Assembly: GCF_009604405.1 (NCBI RefSeq)
Contig: NZ_WEGK01000006.1
Coordinates: forward strand, 124,001 to 188,000
Direction: 5' to 3'
DNA: 64,000 nt
Origin: Nocardia macrotermitis
GTDB taxonomy: Bacteria > Actinomycetota > Actinomycetes > Mycobacteriales > Mycobacteriaceae
A program made the position numbers and the translations under genes. The notes below the pieces were generated by a model. It was not told the origin of the DNA, made no database searches, and saw nothing but the letters and a program-made list of their open reading frames with translations. This document shows, one piece after another, positions 1 to 8,078 of this stretch (positions are counted from its first letter, which is position 1; each line of letters begins with the position of its first letter).

Positions 1-807
1 GTGTGCATGCTGTGGGCGATGAGTGAGGCGTTGCGGCAGGAACGTCGGATCGTCGAGGAGCGTTTCCTGCGCGAGTCGCTCGCGCATCTCGGCGCCGGTG
101 ACGACGCCGCGGTCGGAGCGCGGTTGCGCAGTCTCGGTCTGGATCCGGACCGGCCGATTGTCGCGGTGCTCGCCGCCACCGAAAACACTGCCTACGGTGG
201 GGAATTCGCGGCGGTGCTGCTGGGTGAGCTGGTCCGCGCGGTGCCCGGCACGCCGGAACCGATTGCGGCCGAACCCGGTTACCTGCTCCTGATCCCCGCG
301 GCGCCCGAGCTACCGGGGGAGCGGTTGATCGACCTGGTCCGGCAGGCCGCCGAACGCATGCGCCCACTCGTCGGACGCGGCCGGATCGTGCTCGGTGTCG
401 GCCACGCGGCGACAAGCGTTGCGGCACTCCGCCGTTCGTTGCACGAGGCGCGTCACGCACACCGCGTTGCGGCATTGTCCAAGGACTGGTTCAGCGCCTC
501 GACCAGCGCCGAACTCTCCTCCCATCTGCTCCTGCTCGCCTCGATCCCCGACGACGTCCGAAAGTTGTTCCGCCAGCGCCTGATCGGGCCCGTCGAGGAG
601 TACGACCGCCGACACCGAACGAACCTGGTGGCCACCCTCGCCACATTCCTGGCCGCATCCGGTTCCTGGAGCCGCTGCGCCGCCGAAATGCACCTGCACG
701 TCAACACGCTGCGTTACCGGATCCAACGCATCGAACAGTTGACCGATCACAGTCTCACCGACCCCGACGACCGGGTCGACTTTCACTTGGCCCTGGCCAT
801 CGATTGA
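1..807 (+). CDS. PucR/CdaR-type transcriptional regulator, C-terminal part (5' truncated)
   Basis: The reading frame is open at the first base, so the true start probably lies outside the window. The C-terminal ~60 residues carry the PucR-type helix-turn-helix: an LATFLAASGSWSRCAAEMHLH segment, then VNTLRYRIQRIEQL and a closing DRVDFHLAL helix. The preceding ~200 residues resemble the GGDEF-like middle domain of this family. Such proteins are usually local activators of catabolic or efflux genes responding to small molecules. The next gene is on the other strand and ends 24 nt away, so the target is not visible here. Family call is firm; ligand unknown. Confidence 0.8.
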   Translation: MCMLWAMSEALRQERRIVEERFLRESLAHLGAGDDAAVGARLRSLGLDPDRPIVAVLAATENTAYGGEFAAVLLGELVRAVPGTPEPIAAEPGYLLLIPAAPELPGERLIDLVRQAAERMRPLVGRGRIVLGVGHAATSVAALRRSLHEARHAHRVAALSKDWFSASTSAELSSHLLLLASIPDDVRKLFRQRLIGPVEEYDRRHRTNLVATLATFLAASGSWSRCAAEMHLHVNTLRYRIQRIEQLTDHSLTDPDDRVDFHLALAID

Positions 808-830
808 GCGTCGAGACGGGTGTTGTTGGC

Positions 831-1721
831 TTACAGCTGGATCGGCCCCAGGTCGGCTGCGGTGTGGGACAAGGCTCGGATCAGGGGGTTGTCGGTGGTG
901 GAGGGCCAGACGAGGGCCCACTGGAGTTCAGGGGTGTCGGGCATGGGGAGGAAGGTGATGCCGGGCGGGGTGTTGTAGCGGGCGGCGATTTCGCCCAGGG
1001 GATGGATGCATCGGCCGGAGGCGACGAGGGCGAGGAGTTCGTGGAAGGTGCGGGCTACCGGGCCGCGGGGGATGCGGCGGCCCTGCGGGGTGCGGGTGGG
1101 GACCATGGCGGCCACCCAGTATTCGGGGGCGTCGGGGCCGAAGTCGACGACGTGGTTGTCGGCCAGGTCTTCCAGGGATGCGGCGCCGCGGTCGGCCAGG
1201 GGGTGGTCGGTGGCGACGGCCAGGACGCGGCGGCCGGTGAGGACGGTGGGGCCGACGGTGAGGTCGGGTTCGAAGACTGGGAGCCACAGCACGTTGACGT
1301 CGTGTTCCCCGCTGCGCAGCGCGTTGAACGGTTCGGCGCCGTTGACCTCGCCGAAGGTGACGTCGTTGCCCGGATAGCGGGTGCGGAAGGCGTCGATCAG
1401 GGGGCGCATCTCATGTCCGGCGTGCCCGAATACGCCGATCTTCAGAGTTTCGCCGACGCCCGGTCCGGCGGCTTCGGCGCGGGCGAGTGCGGCTTGGAGC
1501 AGGTCGTGGACCTGTTGCAGGTCCTCCCGCAGGCGGCGGCCGACGGGGGTGAGCCGCACGCGGCGGCTGGTGCGGTCGAACAGTGCGGTGCCGATGCGTC
1601 GTTCCTGGGCGCGGATGGCCTGGCTGACGCGGGCCTGGGAGACGTGCAGGCGTTCGGCGGTGCGGCCGAAGTGCAATTCCTCGGCGAGCGTCAGGAAGAT
1701 CTCGATATCGCGTAGCTCCAC
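831..1721 (-). CDS. LysR-family transcriptional regulator
   Basis: A 296-residue LysR regulator starting at GTG 1721 (VELRDIEIF). The same frame stays open much further upstream, but that extension runs through the divergent FAD-oxidoreductase gene and is rejected. The N-terminal winged helix-turn-helix (residues ~1-60) holds the ELHFGRTAERLHVSQARVSQAI helix pair. The rest is a periplasmic-binding-protein-like effector domain starting at about LKIGVFGHAG. It is divergent from the oxidoreductase at 1863, the standard arrangement for a LysR regulator and its target. Effector not predictable. Confidence 0.88.
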   Translation of the reverse strand: MELRDIEIFLTLAEELHFGRTAERLHVSQARVSQAIRAQERRIGTALFDRTSRRVRLTPVGRRLREDLQQVHDLLQAALARAEAAGPGVGETLKIGVFGHAGHEMRPLIDAFRTRYPGNDVTFGEVNGAEPFNALRSGEHDVNVLWLPVFEPDLTVGPTVLTGRRVLAVATDHPLADRGAASLEDLADNHVVDFGPDAPEYWVAAMVPTRTPQGRRIPRGPVARTFHELLALVASGRCIHPLGEIAARYNTPPGITFLPMPDTPELQWALVWPSTTDNPLIRALSHTAADLGPIQL

Positions 1722-1738
1722 GAATAACTCCAGGGTTA

Positions 1739-1767
1739 TCAATCGGTCCACGAAGCTTACGTTGATC
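1739..1767. promoter_or_regulatory. Candidate LysR operator in divergent promoter
   Basis: The 141-nt gap between the divergent LysR and oxidoreductase genes contains an ATCAA/TTGAT inverted repeat (1739-1743 and 1763-1767). It also holds two direct copies of CGAAGCTT near 1751 and 1791, about four helical turns apart. This fits a LysR recognition region, but the assignment is by position and symmetry only. Confidence 0.35.
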
Positions 1768-1862
1768 AGCTCTCGGCCGACCGCGAAGCTTGATTCATCA
1801 CCGGGAACACCCCGAACGGCCCCGATGTCCCAGGTAGGCGGCCTGGACCGAAGGAGAAGAAC

Positions 1863-3044
1863 ATGAGCAAGCACGAAGTCGTCGTGGTCGGTGGCGGATA
1901 CGCCGGTGTGATGGCGGCCAATCGCCTGACCCAGCGCGACGACGTGAAGGTGACCGTGATCAACCCGCGCCGGGCCTTCGTCCCGAGGCTGCGGTTGCAT
2001 CAGCTGGTGGCCGAAACACATGAGGCCACAGTCGATTTCAAGGATATTCTGGCCGACGGTGTCGAGCTGGTGGTCGACAGCGTGACGCGGATCGACGCCG
2101 CCGAGCGCACGGTGGTGCTGGCCGGCGGCCGCGGTGTCGGCTACGACCACCTGATCTACGCGGTGGGCAGCGGCAGCGCGACGCCGCAGGTGCCGGGTGC
2201 GGCCGAATTCGCTTATCCCATAGCGACTTCGGAGGCGGCGCGGCGATTGCGGTCGGTGCTGCTGGACACCCCCGCGACGGCCGCGGTGACGGTGATCGGC
2301 GGCGGCCCGACCGGGGTCGAAACCGCCGCCGAACTCGCCGAGCAGGGGCGGGCGGTCACACTGATCTGCGGTGACGTCCTCGTTCCGTACCTGCACCCGA
2401 AGGCGCGGCGCACGGCCCGCAAGAACCTCGCGGGACTGGGGGTGACCGTCATCGAGGGGAATGCCGTCACGGCGGTGACCCGCGAGACCGTGCAGCTCGC
2501 CGACGGTCGGACGCTGGCCGGTGACGTCACGATCTGGACCGCGGGTTTCGGCGTGCCGGACCTGGCCGCCCGCAGCGGCCTGAGCACCGACACCGCCGGA
2601 CGTCTACTCGCCGATGAGACGTTGACCAGCATCGATGACGAACGCATCGTCGCGGCGGGCGACGCCTCGGCGCCGTCGGACGTGCCGTTCCGCATGAGCG
2701 CGTACGTCGCGTACTGCCTGGGAGCCCACGCGGCCGACACGGTGCTGCACCGAATCGCAGGCGAACAGCCCACCCCGATCGACCTCGCCTTCCCCGCCAT
2801 GTGCCTGAGCTTCGGCCGGGCCGCCGCCATCTACCAGCTCGGTCACAAGAACGAGACCGGTATGCGGCTGTACTTCGGCGGGGCCGTGGGGCGAAAGTTG
2901 AAGGAAATCGCTTGCGAGGCAGGTATCAAGCACCTCGCGGCCGAGGCCCGCAAGCCCGGCTCGCATCACTGGTTCAAGGACGGCAAGCACCGTCCGGCGC
3001 TGCTGCTGGCAAAGCGTGGCGACACGGTTGTTCCGGTCGGTTAG
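1863..3044 (+). CDS. NDH-2-like FAD-dependent NAD(P)H oxidoreductase
   Basis: A 393-residue flavoprotein of the two-dinucleotide-binding-domain pyridine nucleotide-disulfide oxidoreductase family, closest in layout to type II NADH dehydrogenases. The FAD-binding GGGYAGVMAANRL motif is at residues ~10-22, the second nucleotide fold VIGGGPTGVETAAELAEQG at ~140-160, and the closing FAD motif IVAAGDAS at ~260. A conserved redox CxxxxC pair is not evident, so electrons probably go directly to a quinone or small acceptor. It has no clear membrane helix. A good ribosome site (AAGGAG) precedes ATG 1863. It is divergent from a LysR gene, suggesting inducible stress or quinone/antibiotic response; substrate unknown. 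Confidence 0.85.
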   Translation: MSKHEVVVVGGGYAGVMAANRLTQRDDVKVTVINPRRAFVPRLRLHQLVAETHEATVDFKDILADGVELVVDSVTRIDAAERTVVLAGGRGVGYDHLIYAVGSGSATPQVPGAAEFAYPIATSEAARRLRSVLLDTPATAAVTVIGGGPTGVETAAELAEQGRAVTLICGDVLVPYLHPKARRTARKNLAGLGVTVIEGNAVTAVTRETVQLADGRTLAGDVTIWTAGFGVPDLAARSGLSTDTAGRLLADETLTSIDDERIVAAGDASAPSDVPFRMSAYVAYCLGAHAADTVLHRIAGEQPTPIDLAFPAMCLSFGRAAAIYQLGHKNETGMRLYFGGAVGRKLKEIACEAGIKHLAAEARKPGSHHWFKDGKHRPALLLAKRGDTVVPVG

Positions 3045-3202
3045 TCCGCCGAAACATGTTGCGCCGCATGGTTTCCGTTGAGCGGGAAGTCAATACCGGC
3101 AAGTGCGGAACCTGCGTGGCGGTACGTATGGAACGCCGACGTCCCCATGGCTCCGAGACCGATGCGCGAGACCTCGAGGCCACCGAGTGAAGTGGTTTTC
3201 AT
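3041..3202 (-). pseudogene. Aldo/keto reductase remnant (N-terminus only)
   Basis: From ATG 3202 the minus strand encodes MKTTSLGGLEVSRIGLGAMG, an unmistakable aldo/keto reductase N-terminus. The match fades after about 28 residues and a stop is reached at residue 54. Family members are about 320-340 residues long, so over 80% of the gene is missing. The stump abuts the 3' end of the upstream oxidoreductase (3044) and is divergent from a TetR gene, a common layout for AKR/TetR pairs. A deletion that removed the AKR body is the simplest explanation. Confidence 0.7.
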
Positions 3203-3216
3203 GGTCATGTAGATAT

Positions 3217-3230
3217 GTACCGAGGGGTAC
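3217..3230. promoter_or_regulatory. Candidate TetR operator upstream of tetR / AKR remnant
   Basis: A perfect inverted repeat GTACC-GAGG-GGTAC sits between the divergent AKR remnant and the TetR gene, 10 nt before the TetR start. A related near-palindrome lies at 3928-3941 ahead of the SnoaL-like operon. This suggests autoregulation and control of that operon by the same TetR. Confidence 0.5.
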
Positions 3231-3239
3231 TCTTGTGCT

Positions 3240-3845
3240 ATGGGTGACTCGCGCAGGGCTGTCATGGGGCGGCCTCGGGGATTCGACATCGATGAGGCGC
3301 TGGAACGCGCGATGCGGGTCTTCTGGGCGCAAGGCTACGAAGGTGCGAGCCTCGCCGAGCTGACCGGTGCCATGGGGATCACCAAAACCAGTATGTATGC
3401 GGCCTTCGGCAACAAGGAGGAGTTGTTCCGTAAGGCTCTCGAGCGCTACGCCGCCGGGCCGGCCGTGTATGTCACGCGGGCCCTGGAGGAGCCGACCGCA
3501 CGGGCGGTGGCCTTCGCGTTCCTGCGCGGAGCGGTCTGCGCCACGACCCCTGCGGAGGGTCCCTCGGGGTGTCTGGCCGTGCAGGGGGCGCTGGCGTCGA
3601 GCGAGGAGAGCCGGGCCGTCCACGACCTGCTTGTCGACTGGCGCAACGACGCGGGGGTTCATCTCGAGGCGCGCTTCCGGCGTGCCGTCGACGAGGGTGA
3701 TCTTCCGTCCGACGCCGACCCTCGGCGTCTTGCTCGGTTCATCATGACGATGGGTTTCGGCATCGCGGTCCAGGCTGCCAATGGCCTCGGTCCTGCCGAG
3801 CTCGATGAGATCGTCGATACAGCGTTGCTCGACTGGCCCGTGTAG
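3240..3845 (+). CDS. TetR-family transcriptional regulator
   Basis: A 201-residue regulator; ATG 3264, giving the usual MGRPRGFD beginning, is an alternative start. The N-terminal TetR DNA-binding domain (residues ~10-60) includes EGASLAELTGAMGITKTSMYAAFGNKEELF. The C-terminal domain resembles the ligand-binding part of AcrR/NemR-like repressors that often control aldo/keto reductases and other oxidoreductases. It is divergent from an AKR remnant and followed by a SnoaL-like/Gfo operon. Palindromes related to each other precede both. It probably represses these until an electrophile or similar ligand binds; the ligand is unknown. Confidence 0.88.
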   Translation: MGDSRRAVMGRPRGFDIDEALERAMRVFWAQGYEGASLAELTGAMGITKTSMYAAFGNKEELFRKALERYAAGPAVYVTRALEEPTARAVAFAFLRGAVCATTPAEGPSGCLAVQGALASSEESRAVHDLLVDWRNDAGVHLEARFRRAVDEGDLPSDADPRRLARFIMTMGFGIAVQAANGLGPAELDEIVDTALLDWPV

Positions 3846-3927
3846 CCGCTGTCTCCTCCGCTTGTTCCCTTGTCTCGGTGAGACATTCGCCTCACGTGCG
3901 GGGCGGTGACAACGTGGTCGCACTTCA

Positions 3928-3941
3928 GTACCGTTCGGAAC
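3928..3941. promoter_or_regulatory. Candidate TetR operator upstream of SnoaL-like operon
   Basis: GTACCG-TT-CGGAAC is palindromic with one mismatch and shares the GTACC half with the site at 3217-3230. It lies 49 nt upstream of the SnoaL-like start codon. A short 6-bp hairpin (3957-3974, GCCCTC/GAGGGC) follows in the leader. Confidence 0.42.
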
Positions 3942-3989
3942 AGAAGTATTGAGCACGCCCTCCTCTCCGAGGGCTGAAAGAAGGCGATC

Positions 3990-4382
3990 ATGTCCGACAC
4001 CGATCTGCGCGAGTTCTACCTTCGCTACATCGCGGCGCTCAACGCCCACGAGATCTACCGGATGGACGAGTTCATCAACGACGAGACCACCCTGAACGGC
4101 GAGCCCGGCACTCGCGACCAGGTCGTCGCCGTGCTGAACGGCGACATCGACGCGGTTCCGGACTTCCACTGGGAACTCCAGGAGATCGCGGTCGACGGTG
4201 ATCGCCTGGCCGCTCGCCTGATCAACACGGGGACGCCCGCCAAGGAGTGGCTCGGCGTGGCTCCCACCGGCGCCTCGTTCGAGATCGTCGAGTACGCCAT
4301 CTATCAGGTTCGTGACGGGCGGTTCGTGCACATGACGGCCCTGCACGACGCCGAGACCCTGATGCGGCAGCTCGGTGCCTGA
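3990..4382 (+). CDS. SnoaL-like NTF2-fold protein (ester-cyclase family)
   Basis: A 130-residue single-domain protein with the NTF2/SnoaL-like layout: an N-terminal helix pair (LREFYLRYIAALNAHEIYRMDEF), then the curved-sheet pattern with PDFHWELQEIAVDGDRLAARL and a VEYAIYQVRDGRFVHMTALHD ending. Such proteins act as cyclases, isomerases or hydrolases in small-molecule metabolism; many have no known substrate. AAGAAGG precedes the ATG. Its 3' end overlaps the next gene by 8 nt, so the two are co-translated. This is not obviously part of the PKS locus. Function beyond the fold cannot be assigned. Confidence 0.75.
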   Translation: MSDTDLREFYLRYIAALNAHEIYRMDEFINDETTLNGEPGTRDQVVAVLNGDIDAVPDFHWELQEIAVDGDRLAARLINTGTPAKEWLGVAPTGASFEIVEYAIYQVRDGRFVHMTALHDAETLMRQLGA

Positions 4383-5481
4383 CTCCGGCAACTCGATCGG
4401 CGTCGGCATCGTCGGGCTGAGTGCCACGGGTGGGTGGGCCGCAGGGGCTCACCTGCCCGCGCTGAACGCTGTCGACGGGATCGAGCTGCGCGCGCTGGCG
4501 GCGAGCTCCGCAGCATCGGCCCGGGCGGCGGGCGCGGCGTACGGCGTGCCCGCGTACACGTCGGTCGAGCAGCTCGCCGGCGACGAGAACGTCGACCTCG
4601 TTGTCGTCGCCGTCAAGGTGCCTCGGCACCGCGAACTCGTGTTGCCCGTGTTGGAGGCGGGCGTGCCGGTGCTCTCCGAATGGCCGCTGGCCGTCGACCT
4701 GCGCGAGGCGTGGGAGATGGAGCGTGCCGCCGGGACGACGCCCACCTTCGTCGGTCTGCAAGGTCGCTCCTCGCCTGCTTTCCGTTGGCTGGCCGACCTC
4801 GTGTCCGAAGGATTCGTGGGAGAAGTGCTCTCCGCCACGGTCGTGGCGTCCTCGACCGAATGGGGCACTCCGGTGCCTCCGAACCTGGTCTACACGCTCG
4901 ACCGCAAGCTCGGGGCCACGATGCTGACCATCGCTTTCGGACACGCGATCGACCTGGTGTCGATGGTCGTCGGCGAGCTTCGGGACGTGGTGGCCACCAC
5001 CGCGACCCGTCGTCCGCAGGTTCCCCTCGGGCGCACCGGACAGGTCGTTCCGATGACCGCCGAGGACCAGATCGCGATCTCCGGCACGGTGGCGGGCGGG
5101 GCGATCCTGTCCGTCCACCACCGCGGCGGCGCGGCATCGGGTGCGGGGTTCTCCCTGCTCATCGACGGTACGGAGGGGAGGCTCGAGATCACCGCCGCCG
5201 AGTTCCCGCACCTCGGCCCGGTCACGGTGTACGGCACGCGCGGCGGCGGTCGGCCCACGAAGATGACGCCGCCCAGCGGGTACGACGACTATCCCGGCCT
5301 GGCCGGAACGGTAATCCACACGCTGGCGCACGCCTATGCCGCGATTCGGGACGACCTCGTCCACGGAACGACTGTCGCCCCGGATTTCGCACACGCCGTC
5401 AAGCGTCATCGGCTCCTGGACGCGATCGTGCGGTCCGCCGCCACGGGGCAACGACAAACCCTCGGGCCTTGTGCGCAGTAG
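4375..5481 (+). CDS. Gfo/Idh/MocA-family oxidoreductase-like protein with EWP in place of EKP
   Basis: A 368-residue protein starting at GTG 4375 inside the preceding gene. The N-terminal Rossmann fold (IGVGIVGLSATGGWAAGAHLPAL; DLVVVAVKVPRHREL) and C-terminal sheet domain match the Gfo/Idh/MocA family, which usually performs NAD(P)-linked oxidation of sugars or polyols. The family's EKP motif, whose lysine is normally catalytic, reads SEWPLAVDL here, with Trp replacing Lys. Gal80-like, non-dehydrogenase members are one alternative. It ends just before a strong hairpin at 5583-5620. Fold assignment is firm; activity is doubtful. Confidence 0.78.
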   Translation: MPDSGNSIGVGIVGLSATGGWAAGAHLPALNAVDGIELRALAASSAASARAAGAAYGVPAYTSVEQLAGDENVDLVVVAVKVPRHRELVLPVLEAGVPVLSEWPLAVDLREAWEMERAAGTTPTFVGLQGRSSPAFRWLADLVSEGFVGEVLSATVVASSTEWGTPVPPNLVYTLDRKLGATMLTIAFGHAIDLVSMVVGELRDVVATTATRRPQVPLGRTGQVVPMTAEDQIAISGTVAGGAILSVHHRGGAASGAGFSLLIDGTEGRLEITAAEFPHLGPVTVYGTRGGGRPTKMTPPSGYDDYPGLAGTVIHTLAHAYAAIRDDLVHGTTVAPDFAHAVKRHRLLDAIVRSAATGQRQTLGPCAQ

Positions 5482-5582
5482 TTGATCGTGCGTGACCTGC
5501 GGTTACCGGGAGAGTCCGGCGGACTCGTCGGAAACCAGGCCGGCGATGGTGTTGCGGGTGAGGAGGTGAAACGGAAAGGGCG

Positions 5583-5620
5583 CGGTTCCCTCGATCCGAT
5601 CTGCCGGATCGAGGGAACCG
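5583..5620. terminator. Strong bidirectional hairpin terminator
   Basis: A perfect 16-bp inverted repeat (arms 5583-5598 and 5605-5620) with a 6-nt loop ATCTGC. It lies between the convergent Gfo-like gene (stop 5481) and the secreted-protein gene (stop 5628). There is no long T-tract, as is common in actinobacteria. It probably terminates both strands. Confidence 0.8.
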
Positions 5621-5627
5621 TTGCTGT

Positions 5628-6326
5628 TCAGTGGGTTTGGAACGGTTGGTTGATGGTGGTGAAGTACTGGACGGCGGCCAGGACTGTCACCGGGGCGGTG
5701 ACCAGTAGTTGGCCTGCGAGGGTGCCCAGGGCGCCGACCGCGACTATTCCGCCCAGGCAGCCGACGAGTGCGGCTGGAACGAAGGGGCCGAACAGGCCGA
5801 CCAGGGTGGCTGCGGCCACGGTGGCGCCGGCGATGCCGCCGAGTAGGCAGCCGACTGCGCCGCCGGTGAGGCCGCCGACCAGGGTGCCGACGGTGGCGCC
5901 GGCGCCGATGGTGCTGGTCAGGCGGGACCAGGCGGCCTGTTCGCGGTCGTAGGGGGTTTTCCAGGGGGCCTGGTCTTCGTACGGCAGTGCGATCGGGCGA
6001 TACACGGCGTGGGCCGGGTCCAATTGCGGTGTGAGTGTCGCGGTGCGGCCGGTGATGTCGGCGCGGATCGGGAAGACGAAATCATCCACCCGGAAGGACA
6101 ATTCGGTGCCCGCCAGTACCTTGCCGCGGTCGGAGCGCACCTTCAGGACGCCGTTGTCGTCGGTGAGTGATCCGGAATCGATCTCGATGCCGATCGACGA
6201 GGCCGTGGTGGTGGCCCGATAGCCGACGTTGTGGTCTGCGCCGGAATCGGCGTGCGCGCTACCCGAACCGATGGTCAGCGCCGCGATCGAAATCGCCGCG
6301 CCGAGTGTCATCGCTTTGGTATTCAT
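5628..6326 (-). CDS. Secreted hypothetical protein with glycine-zipper C-terminus
   Basis: A 232-residue protein with a Sec-type signal peptide (MNTKAMTLGAAISIAALTIG, cleavage probably at SAHA-DS near residue 27). The middle (~30-110) is a predicted beta-rich soluble segment. The C-terminal ~100 residues are alternating Gly/Ala/Val with GxxxG-like spacing (VGGLTGGAVGCLLGGIAG; VGCLGGIVAVGALG), typical of glycine-zipper membrane-associating regions. Proteins of this general design are common in mycolic-acid bacteria and their function is mostly unknown. It stands alone between two hairpin terminators. No enzymatic motif is visible. Confidence 0.75.
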   Translation of the reverse strand: MNTKAMTLGAAISIAALTIGSGSAHADSGADHNVGYRATTTASSIGIEIDSGSLTDDNGVLKVRSDRGKVLAGTELSFRVDDFVFPIRADITGRTATLTPQLDPAHAVYRPIALPYEDQAPWKTPYDREQAAWSRLTSTIGAGATVGTLVGGLTGGAVGCLLGGIAGATVAAATLVGLFGPFVPAALVGCLGGIVAVGALGTLAGQLLVTAPVTVLAAVQYFTTINQPFQTH

Positions 6327-6470
6327 TTATATCTCCCTCATCGTGCGATGTGCATTTACCACGATCGGGCACTGTGATTGCGGATGCGATATCAAGAATC
6401 GTCCGGATTTAAATTGCCCGATGCCGAGAATCCGCATGAAAAAGGAGATCCAGGGGGTTTGGACACGACA

Positions 6471-6497
6471 AATTCCCGTCGCGTCGCGACGGGAATT
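6471..6497 (-). terminator. Hairpin terminator downstream of the carboxylase/reductase gene
   Basis: Perfect 13-bp arms (6471-6483 and 6485-6497) around a single central base, 26 nt past the stop codon of the minus-strand carboxylase/reductase gene. Position and strength fit a factor-independent terminator separating it from the secreted-protein gene. Confidence 0.7.
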
Positions 6498-6522
6498 GAT
6501 CGGTCGGGAATTCGGTGTACCG

Positions 6523-7902
6523 CTACTGATGAACGACCACTCGATCGGTGTCGGGAACGGATATCAGTGCAGGTAGTGGTCGTAGTGGGGACAGGAAATC
6601 CTCACCGAGACGCTCTCTCTTCTCCGGATCGGTTACGCCCAGACCCGCATTCGGCGCCAGCCCCAACACGCCGACCTTGCCGACATGCACATTCTGCTGC
6701 ACCGAACGCACCGCCTCGGCCACATCGCTCAGCGGATGAACCGCCGACAATGGTGGCGCGAGTTTCCCGAGGTCGAAGAGGCGTATCATTTCCGCCGCTT
6801 CTTTCAAATTCATCGCGTGACTGCCGATCACGCGTTTCAAATTCATCCACAGATAGCGGTTGTCGTATTCGTGCCGGTATCCGCTCGACGAGCCGCAGGT
6901 GATGACCGTTCCGCCGCGGCGCACGACGATCACCGACATGCCGAAGGTGTCGCGACCGGTGTAGTCGAAGGCGACGTGCGGATCCTCGCCGACCGCGGCG
7001 CGTATGGCGCGGCCGAGCCGTTTCGCGGCCGCGATCGTCGCCTCGGGTCCGCGATCTCCGCTATCGAGCTCCAATTCCGTGCGATCGACCACGACCTCAC
7101 ATCCCAGCGCCCGCACCAGCCGTGCCTTCTCCCGCGACGACACCACGCCGACCGGGATGCCGCCGGCGTTGCGCACCAGCTGGGTGGCGAAGGCGCCGAG
7201 CCCGCCGGCCGCGCCCCAGATCAGCACGATGTCACCCTGTTTGATCCGCGCGCCGTGCTCGCCCACCAGCATCCGGTAGGCGGTGCCGCCGCACAGATTG
7301 ATACAGGCCGCCTCCTCCCAGGTCAGATGTGCCGGTTTGGGCAGCAGCTGACTGGCCCGCACGACGCAATAGTGCGCCAGCCCACCGAAATTGGTCTCGT
7401 AACCCCACGCCGTCATGCCCGGATCGAGCATGGCGTCGTCGTGCGCGCCCGCGTTCTGATCGTCGACCACGACGGGCGACACCGTGACGTGGTCGCCGAC
7501 CTTCCAGTTGCGGACCCCGGCGCCAGTCCGGACCACGACCCCGGCCGCGTCCGAGCCGATGACCTGATGATCGCGCCGGTGCCGGGCCGCGAAACCGCCC
7601 GGGCGGGCGTAGCGGTCGAGCATGTCGAAGGTCGACACCGGTTCGAAGATCGACGACCACACGGTGTTGAAATTGATCGAACTGGCCATGACCGCAACCA
7701 GCGCCTCGTCGGGTGCGAGTTCGGGCATGGGCACCTCGCCGAGATGGATCGATCGGCGTGGATCCTTGTCGGTCACGCCGTCGAACATGCCGACATCCTC
7801 GCGGCGCAGATGCGCGGCCCGATAGTGCGTCGGAACCTGTTGTGCGAGTAGCGCTTCGGCAGGTGCGCCCTCGATTACCGCCGTGGCGAGCCGATCGGTC
7901 AT
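6523..7902 (-). CDS. ccr: Crotonyl-CoA carboxylase/reductase (alkylmalonyl-CoA extender supply)
   Basis: A 459-residue medium-chain dehydrogenase/reductase of the CCR family, which converts 2-enoyl-CoA plus CO2 and NADPH to alkylmalonyl-CoA (ethylmalonyl-CoA from crotonyl-CoA). CCR hallmarks are present: SSINFNTVWSSIFEP, WGYETNFGGLAHY, the nucleotide fold IWGAAGGLGAFATQL, HEYDNRYLWMNLKRVIGSH and GKVGVLGLAP. From family knowledge, the Asn of INFN, the Glu of GYET and the His of IGSH correspond to CO2-binding residues and are all kept. The usual FEHPGRETFG reads FDYTGRDTFG, so substrate length may differ. Start ATG 7902 has a good GAAAGGA site. Divergent from PKS1 with a related promoter box. 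Confidence 0.9.
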   Translation of the reverse strand: MTDRLATAVIEGAPAEALLAQQVPTHYRAAHLRREDVGMFDGVTDKDPRRSIHLGEVPMPELAPDEALVAVMASSINFNTVWSSIFEPVSTFDMLDRYARPGGFAARHRRDHQVIGSDAAGVVVRTGAGVRNWKVGDHVTVSPVVVDDQNAGAHDDAMLDPGMTAWGYETNFGGLAHYCVVRASQLLPKPAHLTWEEAACINLCGGTAYRMLVGEHGARIKQGDIVLIWGAAGGLGAFATQLVRNAGGIPVGVVSSREKARLVRALGCEVVVDRTELELDSGDRGPEATIAAAKRLGRAIRAAVGEDPHVAFDYTGRDTFGMSVIVVRRGGTVITCGSSSGYRHEYDNRYLWMNLKRVIGSHAMNLKEAAEMIRLFDLGKLAPPLSAVHPLSDVAEAVRSVQQNVHVGKVGVLGLAPNAGLGVTDPEKRERLGEDFLSPLRPLPALISVPDTDRVVVHQ

Positions 7903-8005
7903 GATCGTGGTCCTTTCCACCACGCGGTCTCATCGCGCGGGTAATCTACTGAGCTGCAACGCTGTTCGTCCTACCGGCCGGGGTGGAGAATCGACCCTCA
8001 CCGGA

Positions 8006-8041
8006 ACGCTAAGGTCGGGCCGAGCCCCCTGACAGCCCCTA
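8006..8041 (-). promoter_or_regulatory. Candidate carboxylase/reductase promoter with TAGGGG box
   Basis: On the minus strand TAGGGG (8041 to 8036) is followed after 24 nt by the -10-like TAGCGT (8011 to 8006). The same TAGCGT element occurs in the SDR promoter. The inferred start near 7998 leaves a ~95-nt leader carrying the GAAAGGA ribosome site. Further CCCCT repeats at 8026 and 8047 are spaced by about one helical turn. Confidence 0.5.
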
Positions 8042-8078
8042 GTGGCCCCCTAAACCCGGTCGGCGCGCGACGGCACGG

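Noticed and set aside
831..2396. 521-residue minus-strand open frame covering the LysR gene
   Set aside because: Only the part from GTG 1721 is LysR. The upstream extension is antisense to the FAD-oxidoreductase, has no family match and no ribosome site.
5482..5952. 156-residue plus-strand frame
   Set aside because: It runs across the 5583-5620 terminator and antisense to the signal-peptide-bearing secreted protein; composition is shadow-like.
6685..7851. 388-residue plus-strand frame opposite the carboxylase/reductase gene
   Set aside because: Antisense shadow of a clearly recognisable CCR-family enzyme; His/Arg-rich translation without domains.
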